NCBI GenBank assembly: GCA_948474755.1
Contig: CAOLHI010002495.1
Location: 1-64,000 of the forward strand
Direction of reading: 5' to 3'
From: Ctenosaura bakeri
Lineage: Eukaryota; Chordata; Lepidosauria; Squamata; Iguanidae
Length of the DNA: 64,000 nucleotides
Of the stretch, positions 55,891 to 64,000 are shown piece by piece. The position numbers were made by a program, and so were the translations under genes. A model generated the notes under the pieces. The model did no database searches and had not been told where the DNA came from. It saw nothing but the letters and a program-made list of their open reading frames with translations. The number at the start of each line of letters is the position of its first letter. Position 1 is the stretch's first letter.

Positions 55891-56105
55891 ATACCCTCTA
55901 GTCATCAGATCTTGTCAGAAGCTAAACAGGGTCAGCGCTGGTTAATACTTGGATAGGAGAGGCCAATCAACAAGAGCTGCTGTAGGCTATATTTCAGAAG
56001 AAGGAACTGAGAAAACCAGTTCTGAGTATTCCTTGCCCAAGAAAACCCTATGAAATTCATGAGGTCACCATAAATTGACAAGCAACTTGAAGGCACATTC
56101 ACGTA
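55891..56105 (+). mobile_element. 5S rRNA-derived SINE
   Basis: 55895-55990 reads like the latter part of vertebrate 5S rRNA: 'cagatcttgtcagaagctaaacagggtcagcgctggttaatacttggataggag' and '..gctgctgtaggct', keeping A-box and C-box promoter regions. A short body and BovB-like tail (ataaattgacaagcaacttgaaggcacattc) follow. It is a pseudogene-like SINE, not a functional 5S gene. Confidence 0.85.
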
Positions 56106-56124
56106 TATATACACAAGCCACCTT

Positions 56125-56233
56125 GGCCATTTCCAAGGGAGGGCTGGCCCCTCCCGAAACTGCAAACCCCAGGATTCCATAGGATGTTGAAAGTGGAATA
56201 ATCGCTCTATAAGAGTATAGTGCGGAAATGGCA
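56125..56233. mobile_element. One-arm family A MITE keeping both tips, TSD CTT
   Basis: Left tip GGCCATTTCC only, then 'aagggagggctggcccctcccg' and a full right arm to GCGGAAATGGCA; CTT at 56122-56124 and 56234-56236. Here the left arm is the one lost. Confidence 0.88.
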
Positions 56234-56282
56234 CTTGAGTCTCAACATTAGGGGAAAAGGCAAGATATAAAATGAAAATAAC

Positions 56283-56335
56283 CACTACCACTACTACCAT
56301 TATTACTACTACTACTACTATTACTACTATCACCA
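56283..56335. repeat. (ACT/ATT)n microsatellite
   Basis: Imperfect act/acc/att units over about 53 bp. Confidence 0.85.
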
Positions 56336-56365
56336 ATATTATCCATTGGCAGCTTAATTACAAAT

Positions 56366-56690
56366 GCTTAAGTAAGTAATATCTCCTGGCCCAACTCCCC
56401 AAGCCCACCTTAACAGCCAGCAGCCACACTGGGCAAAGGAGGTCTATGCAGCTGCTGATCAGGGTGAAAGGAGTATAGTGTTTCCAACCCTCTCCTATCA
56501 GTGAGCAAGGCTGTAACAATCAGAAGCAAGACCCCCATTCCAATTCCACATGGCAATCTCACTCACTGGTGAGAGGCAGCTGGAAACATCCTCCTCCTTG
56601 TGCCATGGTTGGAAGTGGAACAGATCTCCTTTCCTCAGTGTGGCTGCTGGCTGTTAAGGTGGACCTGAGGTATAAATACGAGTGGCAACA
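56366..56690. mobile_element. Family C palindromic element
   Basis: 'cccaccttaacagccagcagccacactgggcaaaggagg' is answered by 'cctttcctcagtgtggctgctggctgttaaggtgg'. The inner 'aatcagaagcaagacccccattccaattcc' is unpaired. Best-preserved arms of family C. Confidence 0.8.
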
Positions 56691-56691
56691 G

Positions 56692-57320
56692 TACCACAAT
56701 TGTGACTGTGTAGTATTACAGAATATGGAGAAGTTACAGTTCTTTACCTCTAGGTTATAAATATGCAATACAGAATGTCCACCAAGAAGGAGAAGCAGAA
56801 GGAGAAAGGAGAAAGAGAGATCATGATGACTTCTTGTCAGGATGGCGATATAGAGCATCAGAGGCAATATCCCTGTGTATATATCCATTCTTGGAGAATG
56901 TGAGAGGGAGGATGCAGTAGCTTGCACTCATGTGTTCCTGGTGGCTCACTACAGGCAACTGGTTGTTCACTGGGTGCTGGAATAGATAAATCTTTGATCT
57001 GATCCACAATGGATCTTCTCGTTTTCTTAAGTAGAATGTGCCATACTGAGCTTCTGCAGAATTTTACATCTCAGTGAAGCTACGCGTCATAAAATATGGC
57101 TTCTCCAGCACTCAATAGGACTTATGAGAACAGTCCAGTTTTCTTATATAGATTCTACAGTATTTTGTGATGTTTCTGTCTAACAGATGCGTTTTGGATG
57201 GATTGGAATGGGAGCAGGAAATCCCATTCAGCAAACATTTCAAAAAACCCTCCTCCAGTTTCTGCCTTTCAGAGTTCCCACGAAAATAGACTTTCATTTC
57301 TTAGTGCAAGAGGAACACAT
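56692..57320. other. No gene recognised
   Basis: Purine-rich patch at 56785-56820. No exon or repeat signature that I can name. Confidence 0.35.
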
Positions 57321-57324
57321 CCTT

Positions 57325-57505
57325 AGCCATTTCCGCACTAGCATCTTATAGCGCTATGATTCCACTTCCAACATCCTATGGAATCCTGGGGTTTGCAGTT
57401 TCGGGAGGGGCCTCTGACCCCTCTCCCTAGACTGCAAACCCCAGGATTCCCTAGGATGTTGGAAGTGGAATCATAGCGCTATAACAGGCTAGTGCAGAAA
57501 TGGCC
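57325..57505. mobile_element. Family A palindromic MITE
   Basis: 'agccatttccgcactagc' / 'gctagtgcagaaatggcc' ends. Both arms share the private variant 'acttccaacatcc / ggatgttggaagt'. Left flank TTA, right TCC. Confidence 0.9.
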
Positions 57506-57509
57506 TCCA

Positions 57510-58115
57510 TATAGCATAATACCAGTGGCACAACACATGATACATCTCCACTTCGAAGTCAATTAAAATTTGTGCTGATTTGAAAGAGTTATTAAAAGGC
57601 ATATCCCAAACTCTCAATATTTTATGAATGAGATTCAGAAAAACACCTTTGATCATGGTCCCTAATTTGCACTACAGATCTCTGGTATTTTATTGATATG
57701 GATGCAAAATAAATATCCTGCAGGAGATATAACAGAGAACCATATATGTCACCAGATCATACATACCCTATACATTGAAGAGGTATTGCAATATGCATAT
57801 CAGCATCAAGAAGAAGCATTTTCAAAGAACTTTTTTTGAGTGTCCAAAGGGCTTTCTATATTTTATTATTTATTTATTATTTTGGGAAACATCGACAAGT
57901 TTTCTGAGAGTTGTGCAAAGACAGATAAAGAATTACAAGATTAAGAACAGGACAGTCCCTGCCAGGAGGCTTACAATCTATGGTAATGGACAAAATACAA
58001 ATGTGAAAAGAAAAGAAAGAATGAAAGGAAACAGAGAGGGAACTGAAAAGCAACAACAACAAAAAGCAAATAAGATAATAAAAGTTTGCCAATAACCTAC
58101 ACTGATTGCTTAGTT
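57510..58115. other. No gene recognised; LINE-tail relic
   Basis: 57845-57975 ('tttattatttatttattattttggg..gacagtccctgccaggaggcttacaatcta') is an old LINE 3' relic in reverse orientation, like 33170-33330. Confidence 0.4.
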
Positions 58116-58124
58116 ACAAATGAA

Positions 58125-58192
58125 TAACTTTTGATATTTGCAGTTTTTCACTTTAACAAGGGTTCCGCAAATGTGGAGGGGGCAAACTGTAC
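58125..58192. mobile_element. Tigger/pogo-like element, right-end fragment
   Basis: 'tttgcagtttttcactttaacaagggttccgcaaatgtggagggggcaaactg' before TA matches the right end of the 38789-39160 copy. Confidence 0.65.
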
Positions 58193-58194
58193 AT

Positions 58195-58900
58195 CCCCCA
58201 CCCCATCACACCCCCACACTTTTCAAGACAGCACTCTCATCTTGAGATTCCTCACGTTGAGACTCCTTCCCCTGTTCATGAGGACTGGAGAAGAGGATCC
58301 AGGCAATGAAACAGGGGTACCTTATCTATGATAAAGGAAAACACTCAATAGATATTCTGTGATCCTATAGCTTAAACCAGTCACCTAGTGGTTACAACTC
58401 CATTAGAAATTTGCCTGGGGTATGAATTCAATATATGCTTAAGTGCTCTGCCACCAGCCCCCCACAAACACTGTTTTTCTTTCTTATTTTGCCAGGTATC
58501 TCTTTAGAGAATAGCTAAATTTATGTTATATCCATTTGCTTCACATGGCTGGGTTCTACCATAGATGTCTAATGCCAGAAGAGTAGATATAAGAATTATG
58601 GGTGGGTGGCCCTTGACTTGAGAGGCGATTGGGTGAGCTGACCCTTGATCCCTTCCCGTGTTATGATATGATGGGGCAGGGGTCCAAATAAAATCTAGCA
58701 ACAACAACAAAAAAATGCTCTGTCACTCAGATCTCAATTGAGTGCAAATTTTTAGGTGGGTGCCAGTGAAAGAGAATTCTTTTCTCCCAGTCTCCATTAA
58801 TAATTGAAGCTTCAGAGAAGATAAATAGCTCAGAGGAATATTAAATAATTTAAAAAGCTTCTGAAAACAAGAAAAGAAAGGTGTATGTGTATGTTTTTAA
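58195..58900. other. No gene recognised
   Basis: No coding signature or repeat that I can name. Confidence 0.3.
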
Positions 58901-58905
58901 ATATA

Positions 58906-59335
58906 CAGTCAGCTCTCCACTTTTGTGGGTTCAGCATTTGCAGATTTGTTTATTTGTGGGTTATTTTATTGAAAAAATCTTACTGTTATTTGCCTGTGCC
59001 ATGGAAAAAATAAATTATCTCTAGGAATCTCTATGTCCTCCAGAGGATTTCTATGGTGCACTTCCACCAGAAATGGACTCAAGAGTTGTGTTGGAGGACT
59101 TGCTAGATTCCTAGAGAGAACACTTCTCTAGGTATTGCAAGGTCTTCCAAAGTGACTCTGTGGCCCAGTTCTGCTGGAAGTTGTCCGTAGAATCACACTG
59201 GATAACCTAGAGATTCCTAAAGTAGTGTTCCCATGTTTAAAAAAATAACATTCATGATTTTTATTTATATTTTTATTTTTCCACTTCTGTGGAGGTCTTG
59301 TGCCCCTAACCCCTGCAGAAGCGAAGGGCTGACTC
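58906..59335. mobile_element. Tigger/pogo-like MITE, TSD TA (430 bp)
   Basis: CAGTCAGCTCTCCACTTT at the left, GCGAAGGGCTGACTC at the right; TA at 58904-58905 and 59336-59337. It has an internal inverted pair (ttatttgtgggttattttattg; tttatatttttatttttccacttctg). Confidence 0.88.
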
Positions 59336-59339
59336 TACA

Positions 59340-59780
59340 AGCAGTGAGATCCTTGATTATGTTTTACCCCTTCAACATGTTCCTCATATCACAGATTTCA
59401 TTAATTTGATGTAACAGGCCTTGATGTTGTTTGAGGTTTAGTGGTTGGTGAGGTAGCCAACTTTGCAAGCTCTATATGGAGGCAGTGGGTCCCCCCTCGC
59501 ATTCTTCTCATGCAACCTAAAGGATCTGGAATTGGAGAGGGAGCATAATGGTTATTTCCTGGGATTAAAAGTCATAACCTGAATCCCACTGGTAGTCCTG
59601 AACAGAGCAGACCCATTCAGTCAAAGGGATCTACATACATGTTGATTGCTACTCAGTGAGTCTTCTCTAGACGGGAGTACCAATGGCATCCAGACCTTGT
59701 CCTTGTTTAGCCTGAAAGATGAGCTTGTTTGTGCCATGGAATGACAAGGAACAATTTTGTCATCTTTAGAGAATAAACAC
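59340..59780. other. No gene recognised
   Basis: Unique-looking sequence without a coding or repeat signature. Confidence 0.3.
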
Positions 59781-59783
59781 ACA

Positions 59784-59985
59784 GGGCCTTTCCACACTAC
59801 ACTGTTATAGTGCTATTATTCCATTTTCAACATCCTGTAGAATTCTGGGGTTTGTAGTTTACTGAGGCCAAAGAGCTCTCTGGCTGAGGATTCTGAAGGC
59901 CCCTCCCTAAACTGCAAACCCCAGGATTCCATAGGATGTTGAAAGTTGAATAACAGCACTATAACAGTGTAGTGTGGAAAGGCCC
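59784..59985. mobile_element. Family A MITE, long-loop form
   Basis: GGGCCTTTCCACACTAC / GTAGTGTGGAAAGGCCC ends. Inner 'tactgaggccaaagagctctctggctgagg'. Left flank ACA, right ATA. Confidence 0.9.
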
Positions 59986-59987
59986 AT

Positions 59988-60170
59988 AGATTCATTAAGC
60001 TGGAAGAGATCCCAAGGGCTATCCAGTCCAGCCTCCTGCCAGGGCACAAGTAAAGTATCTCTGTCAAGTGGCCTCTGTTTTAAAACTGCCAATGAAGTAG
60101 AGCTCACCTCCTTCTGAGCTTGTTTATTTCAGTGCTGAACAGCTGTTACTATATAGTCAGAATCTCCTTT
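59988..60170 (-). mobile_element. CR1 LINE 3' end fragment
   Basis: 'atagattcattaagctggaagagatcccaagggctatccagtccagcctcctgcc' is the inverse of a CR1 3' UTR and tail. Confidence 0.65.
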
Positions 60171-60475
60171 TCCTCACCACAGGATGTGGCTTCCAGACCT
60201 CTTACCAACCCAGTCAGAATGATATGTGATAGCATGTACCACACAACATAAAATGAATGTTTCCAGCTGCCTTTGTTGCAAACTATTGGTTTGGCTTCAT
60301 AGTCAGCCTTCCACAATATTGTTCTAAATTGCATAAACACTATTTTCAATTTTTTAAAAAGTATTGGGAAGAAGAACAAATAGTCCTAGGAAAATGCAAT
60401 CAGACATGTCCATAATTAGGAGGAACAGACTTTTTTTGAGTACAAAAAAAAAGTATCCTCTCAGTATTGGTGACA

Positions 60476-60688
60476 CTGTTGTTGTGTGCCTTAAAGCCAT
60501 TTCCAACTTACAGAGACCCTAAAGTAGACCTATGCCAGGGTTTTCTTGGCAAGATTTGTACAGAGGGAGGTTGCCTCTGAGCCAGAGAGTGTGTGACTTG
60601 CCCATGGTTACCCAGTGGGTTTCCATGGGCAATCAGCGATTCAAATCCTGGTCTCCCACATTCTAGTCCACTTTTCAAACTGCCACAT
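60476..60688 (-). mobile_element. tRNA-derived SINE
   Basis: Reverse copy: 'ctgttgttgtgtgccttaaagccatttcc' tail, 'ggcaagatttgtacagagggaggttgcctctgag' body (long variant) and 'caaatcctggtctcccacattc' B-box region. Confidence 0.88.
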
Positions 60689-60829
60689 GGCATCACATTT
60701 GAATGGCTGTATAGAAGAGGAAATTTCAGCAGGTGCGGCTTGTCATGCATTCAGGTAGCAAGCAACACCTGCTGGAAGTTCCCAGTCCTGAAAAACCATT
60801 GAAAGTACAGGAGCTTCTGCTCTACCTTA

Positions 60830-60937
60830 GGCCATTTCTGCACTAGCCTGTTATAGTGCTATTATTCCACTTTCAACATCCTACAGAATCCTGGGGTTTG
60901 CAGTTTAGGGAGGGGCCTTTTTAGTGCAGACATGGCC
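60830..60937. mobile_element. One-arm family A MITE keeping both tips, TSD TTA
   Basis: Full left arm GGCCATTTCTGCACTAGCC to 'gtttagggaggggcc', then only TAGTGCAGACATGGCC of the right end. TTA at 60827-60829 and 60938-60940 is exact. 108 bp. Confidence 0.93.
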
Positions 60938-60958
60938 TTAGTGCTGGCTGCCTGTTAT

Positions 60959-61175
60959 TGCTGTTGTGTGCTTTCTGACTTACAATGACCCTAATGCTAA
61001 ACTATCATGGAGTTTTCTGGCATGATTTGTACAGAGGGGGTTTGCCTGTGCCTTGCTCTGAGGCTGAGAGAGTGAGACTTGCCCAAGGTCACCTAGTGGG
61101 CTCTCATGACCACATAGGGATTCAAACCCTGGTCTCCAGAGCTGTAGTCCAACGCTCAAACCTTTACACCAGAGC
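60959..61175 (-). mobile_element. tRNA-derived SINE
   Basis: Reverse copy: 'gctgttgtgtgctttctgacttacaatgaccc' tail, 'gagagtgagacttgcccaaggtcacctagtggg' body and 'attcaaaccctggtctccagagctgtagtcc' head. Confidence 0.88.
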
Positions 61176-61970
61176 TTTCCAAACTGTGTGTCATGACATG
61201 TTAGTGTGTCGGCTGCAGTGTGTAAGTGTGTCATGCGAATGTAACGAGTAGAGGGGCTGCCTCTCCCGCTGCCACAATGGGCTACACCTGGGGGGAGGGG
61301 CTGCCTCTCCCACTGCCGCTGCGTCAGCCCCAGGCCGAGGAAGACCCCAGCAAGAGCTGCAGTGGCAGGCCAGACTTGGGCGGATGGGCTGCCTCCACTT
61401 ACTGAGTTACTGTTTTGCAAAATGATGCATGTCTAAAAAGTGTGTCACCAACATGAAAAGTTTGGAAAGCTCTGCTCTGCACCTTGCTGGCTCTATTAGT
61501 GACACACATCAACCCAATTCATCTCTGACTTTGGCAGTGTTTCTCTCATCTACTGAGGAGCTCACAGAACTTTGCTCTAGGGAAGGAAGAGATCGGGATA
61601 ACAGCTGGTCTTCTCATTTTCTGAAATGGAAGTCAGTCATCATTGCTTTATTTCAGAATCCTCAGTGCAACCTGGCTGTTCAAGTACCTAGCAGCAACTA
61701 GCTCATTCAGTCCAGAATCTCTCAAAGGCAGACAATAGTTGGCCAGTTTATTTATTTATTTTTACATCTTTGACATCCTTGTGTCCCTTCTTTCTATACT
61801 CAGCTTTTAGTACTGCCCAGCCTGGAGAGCTTGAAAACTTCCATATTATTTTCTGAGATTTTGCCTCTGGACAATAAACAGGCATGGCAGCTCCCCTGAG
61901 TCTCAACAGCTGCCTTGGAGAGAGAGTTACATATTGCACAAGGAGTAAGTGCATTGATCCTTGTACAATG
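61176..61970. other. No gene recognised
   Basis: About 61255-61390 is GC-richer with repeated 'ggggctgcctctccc(g/a)ctgcc' units. 'accagagctttccaaactgtgtgtcatgacatgttagtgtgtc' (61171-61215) and 'gtgtcaccaacatgaaaagtttggaaagctctgctct' (61441-61477) form an inverted pair, so 61175-61480 may be a fold-back DNA element. Confidence 0.45.
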
Positions 61971-61975
61971 TTCAA

Positions 61976-62376
61976 AGAGAGCCTGTGTGGTGTAGTGGTT
62001 TGAGCATCGGACTATAACCCTGAAGACCAGGGTTCGATTCCCCACTCGACCATGGAAAACCCCTAGGTGACCTTGGGCGCATCACGTACTCTCAGCCCCA
62101 GAAAACCCATGATAGAATTGCCTTAGGGTCACCATCAGTAGGAAATTACTTGGCGCATTTCCACACTACACTGTTACAGTGCTATTATTCTACTTTCAAC
62201 ATCCTGTGGAATTTTGGGATTTGTAGTTTACTGAGGCCAAAGAGCTCTCTGGCTGAGAATTCTAAAGGCCCCCTCCCTAAACTGCAAACCTGAGAATTCC
62301 ATAGGATGTTGAAAGTGGAATAATAGCACTATAACAAAATAGTGCGGAAATGCCCTTGAAAGCACACAACAACCAC
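61976..62376 (+). mobile_element. tRNA-derived SINE split by a family A MITE
   Basis: The SINE reads 'agagcctgtgtggtgtagtggtttgagc..gggttcgattccccactcgacc..' to 'ggaaattacttg' at 62152. It then resumes after the MITE with 'ttgaaagcacacaacaaccac'. The join restores the usual SINE tail, aaat(g/t)acttgaaggcacacaac. Confidence 0.93.
62153..62355. mobile_element. Family A MITE, long-loop form, TSD TTG
   Basis: GCGCATTTCC / GGAAATGCCC ends with TTG at 62150-62152 and 62356-62358. The undisrupted SINE has a single TTG here, so the 3-bp duplication is proven by the empty-site sequence. Confidence 0.95.
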
Positions 62377-62379
62377 AAC

Positions 62380-63630
62380 TAATTTTTAAAAAAGAGACAT
62401 ACTTTTTTATCAGCCTGAGTTACATAGATGTAAGTCACTAACAGGATTCCAGACATATTTCTTCAAATTTACCTAAAATTTCAGTTCCACCTTCAATGTC
62501 AGACCCTGATTGCTATTTCAGAGGGCAATGGAGTGTTCCTAAGTATCGTTTCATTTTGGGATGACTTAGATGACTCCAGTGTCTGTATGTGGAGTGTTCT
62601 TCCATCATTAGTAAGTCGCTACAGCTTCTGCTACTGGAATACATCTCAGCCAACAGAATGGCAAAGATTTTAAGAAATCAATAGAAGAGAGAATAATTCG
62701 TATGTGTGTAGATTTAAGAAAATGAAATTAGTACAAGATTGTATTAGGGAGAAGAGGACTCCTGTGGTGTGAATGAAAAAGAGAACAACTTGAACTATTA
62801 GCCCTTTTCCTGGTAAACTGCCATAAAAGTGTTCATTTTGTGCAACTTTGTAAAAGACATTTAGCACACATTGGTCCTGCTGAGACAGCTGATTGCTTCC
62901 AAGCTGTTCATGGACTGAAATCTATTTGAGGCCATATATTGAGCAGCCATTCACTTTGTTTCATGAGTTTTCTCTTTCCTTCTTTCATTTTTTCTCTCTC
63001 TCTCTCTCTCTGTGTGACTGCTCACCGCCATAACATTGCAAAAAATGATTTCATGACTGCACCTGCAAATGGTATTGGGGTTATATAAACTGCATGAGTG
63101 TCAACAGCTTTAATAGAGAGGGTTTTTATTTCACTGGGTTCCGTGTGATTAACAGTGGCAGGTTTCCCACTGTAGAATAACAGCTTTGCTTGGAAGACTA
63201 AGCAAATGGCAGGTGTGGGTAAATTTTAGTATTTCCCCTGGTGCAGCAGGCAGAAAGACAAAGAAGTTGATAGGAAAGCTGGCAGTCTGGGAGATGAGAA
63301 GCAGATGAAGAAATCAGAGTCCAGGAAGTTTGCTTTTTGTGGCTACTCTTCCCAGAACCATTTAGAAAGGGTGGCTACTGGATGGTTCTGAGTTTAGTTG
63401 AAAAGAAGTATTTTTTGTTTCTTGTTATGGTAGAAATAGATGGCCATGGAGCCTATGCAGATGGAAGTCTAAGAAGATACAGCAAATTCAGAACCTGAGC
63501 TGGAAAGATGTATAGACAGCTCAGTTCAGATGGACAAAATGTCTAAAAGGTAGCACCATGCTTGGATCTCAAAGGACAGCTCCCATTCTTCTTCCATTCT
63601 GTAGTCACTGACATTTGAGGCACAAGACCT
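62380..63630. other. No gene recognised
   Basis: A (TC)n microsatellite sits at 62994-63012. No exon signature. Confidence 0.4.
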
Positions 63631-63631
63631 G

Positions 63632-63856
63632 GGGACCTTTCACAATGCACAGTTACAGTGCTATCATTCCATTTCAACTGTCATAGTTCCATCCTGTGGA
63701 ATCCCAGTATTTACAATTTAGGTAGGAACACTCAGAATTTCCAGCCGGATTGCTGTACAGCCTCCCAAAACTGTAAGTCCCAGGATTCCATAGGATACAG
63801 ACGTGGAATTTAAAGTAGAACTGGAGTGCTATAGTTGTGTAGTATGAAAAGATCCC
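63632..63856. mobile_element. Diverged relative of family A
   Basis: 'gggacctttcacaatgcacagttacagtgctatcattcc' and '..ggagtgctatagttgtgtagtatgaaaagatccc' are its ends; 'ctcccaaaactgtaagtcccaggattccataggat' is the arm. Older sister of family A. Confidence 0.7.
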
Positions 63857-63944
63857 AGGGTACCTTGGTATTTAATCTCTCAGCTACTCTTGACAGCAGT
63901 GATGGTTGGTGATGTGGAGATTGAGGGAAATAAAGGAGACCTCC

Positions 63945-64000
63945 CCCCCACTCAATGCTGACTTCTGCCTTGAATAGGATCTGGGGATTTCCCCCAAATT
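63945..64000. mobile_element. Family E element, cut by the window end
   Basis: 'cccccactcaatgctgacttctgccttgaatagg' matches the start of 42383-42661. Confidence 0.65.

Noticed and set aside
55895..55990. Possible 5S rRNA gene
   Set aside because: Only the latter part is similar, it has many substitutions, and it is fused to a SINE tail.
61978..62060. Possible tRNA gene
   Set aside because: Has A and B box-like sequence but is the head of a SINE with body and tail; no cloverleaf with a proper acceptor stem.
1436..63856. CRISPR-like or satellite array from the many similar palindromes
   Set aside because: Copies are dispersed, variably spaced, and each has its own target duplication; this is a transposon family.

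Overview
The window is vertebrate nuclear DNA, most likely from a squamate reptile (lizard or snake). Three things point there: one spliced gene with a GT-AG intron of about 11 kb; interspersed CR1, L2-like, BovB/RTE and L1 LINE pieces together; and tRNA-derived SINEs whose tail (ataagt..gaaatgacttgaaggcacacaac) resembles the BovB LINE tail. There are no bacterial features, CRISPR arrays or operons. The species cannot be named from sequence alone.

The only protein-coding host gene I can support is HTR5A, the Gi/o-coupled serotonin 5-HT5A receptor, on the + strand. Exon 1 codes at 10665-11408 and exon 2 at 22346-22678, joined in phase 0 across a 10,937-bp intron. The product is 358 residues (family length about 357) and all class A GPCR and aminergic landmarks are intact. 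A CpG-rich block at about 6480-7620, 3-4 kb upstream, is the best promoter or 5'-exon candidate. Windows before 6 kb and after 23 kb hold no recognisable host exons, so the gene sits in a broad repeat-rich neighbourhood.

The rest is largely transposon-derived. (1) About 30 copies or pieces of a palindromic MITE, here family A, run through the window: ends GGCCATTTCCGC/GCGGAAATGGCC, 108-205 bp, 3-bp target duplications often TTA/TAA/TTG/ATA, which fits PIF/Harbinger. Some are near-perfect hairpins with arms of about 86 bp and no spacer. (2) Tc1/mariner-Tigger/pogo-like palindromic elements with TA duplications and CAGT..ACTG ends. (3) Several other fold-back families, called B (14 kb), C (copies at 14.8, 16.6, 21.7, 25.5, 30.6, 44.2 and 56.4 kb), E (42.4, 45.4 and 63.9 kb) and F (20.6 and 30.1 kb), plus a non-palindromic unknown family D (16, 37 and 47 kb). 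(4) A 5'-truncated but uninterrupted CR1 LINE at 49.5-52.1 kb with an 819-codon endonuclease/reverse transcriptase frame, plus older CR1 relics. (5) L2-like, BovB and L1 relics, two or three SINE types and one 5S-rRNA-like SINE. (6) Microsatellites.

Nested insertions give relative ages. Family A MITEs interrupt a SINE at 62 kb, another at 12.6 kb, a Tigger-like element at 2.3 kb and family D at 37.5 kb. A SINE interrupts a CR1 at 27 kb, and two Tigger-like elements interrupt an L2-like LINE at 18 kb. Family A was therefore among the later elements to spread here. Repeat class names come from ends, target duplications and remembered protein signatures, not from a database search.
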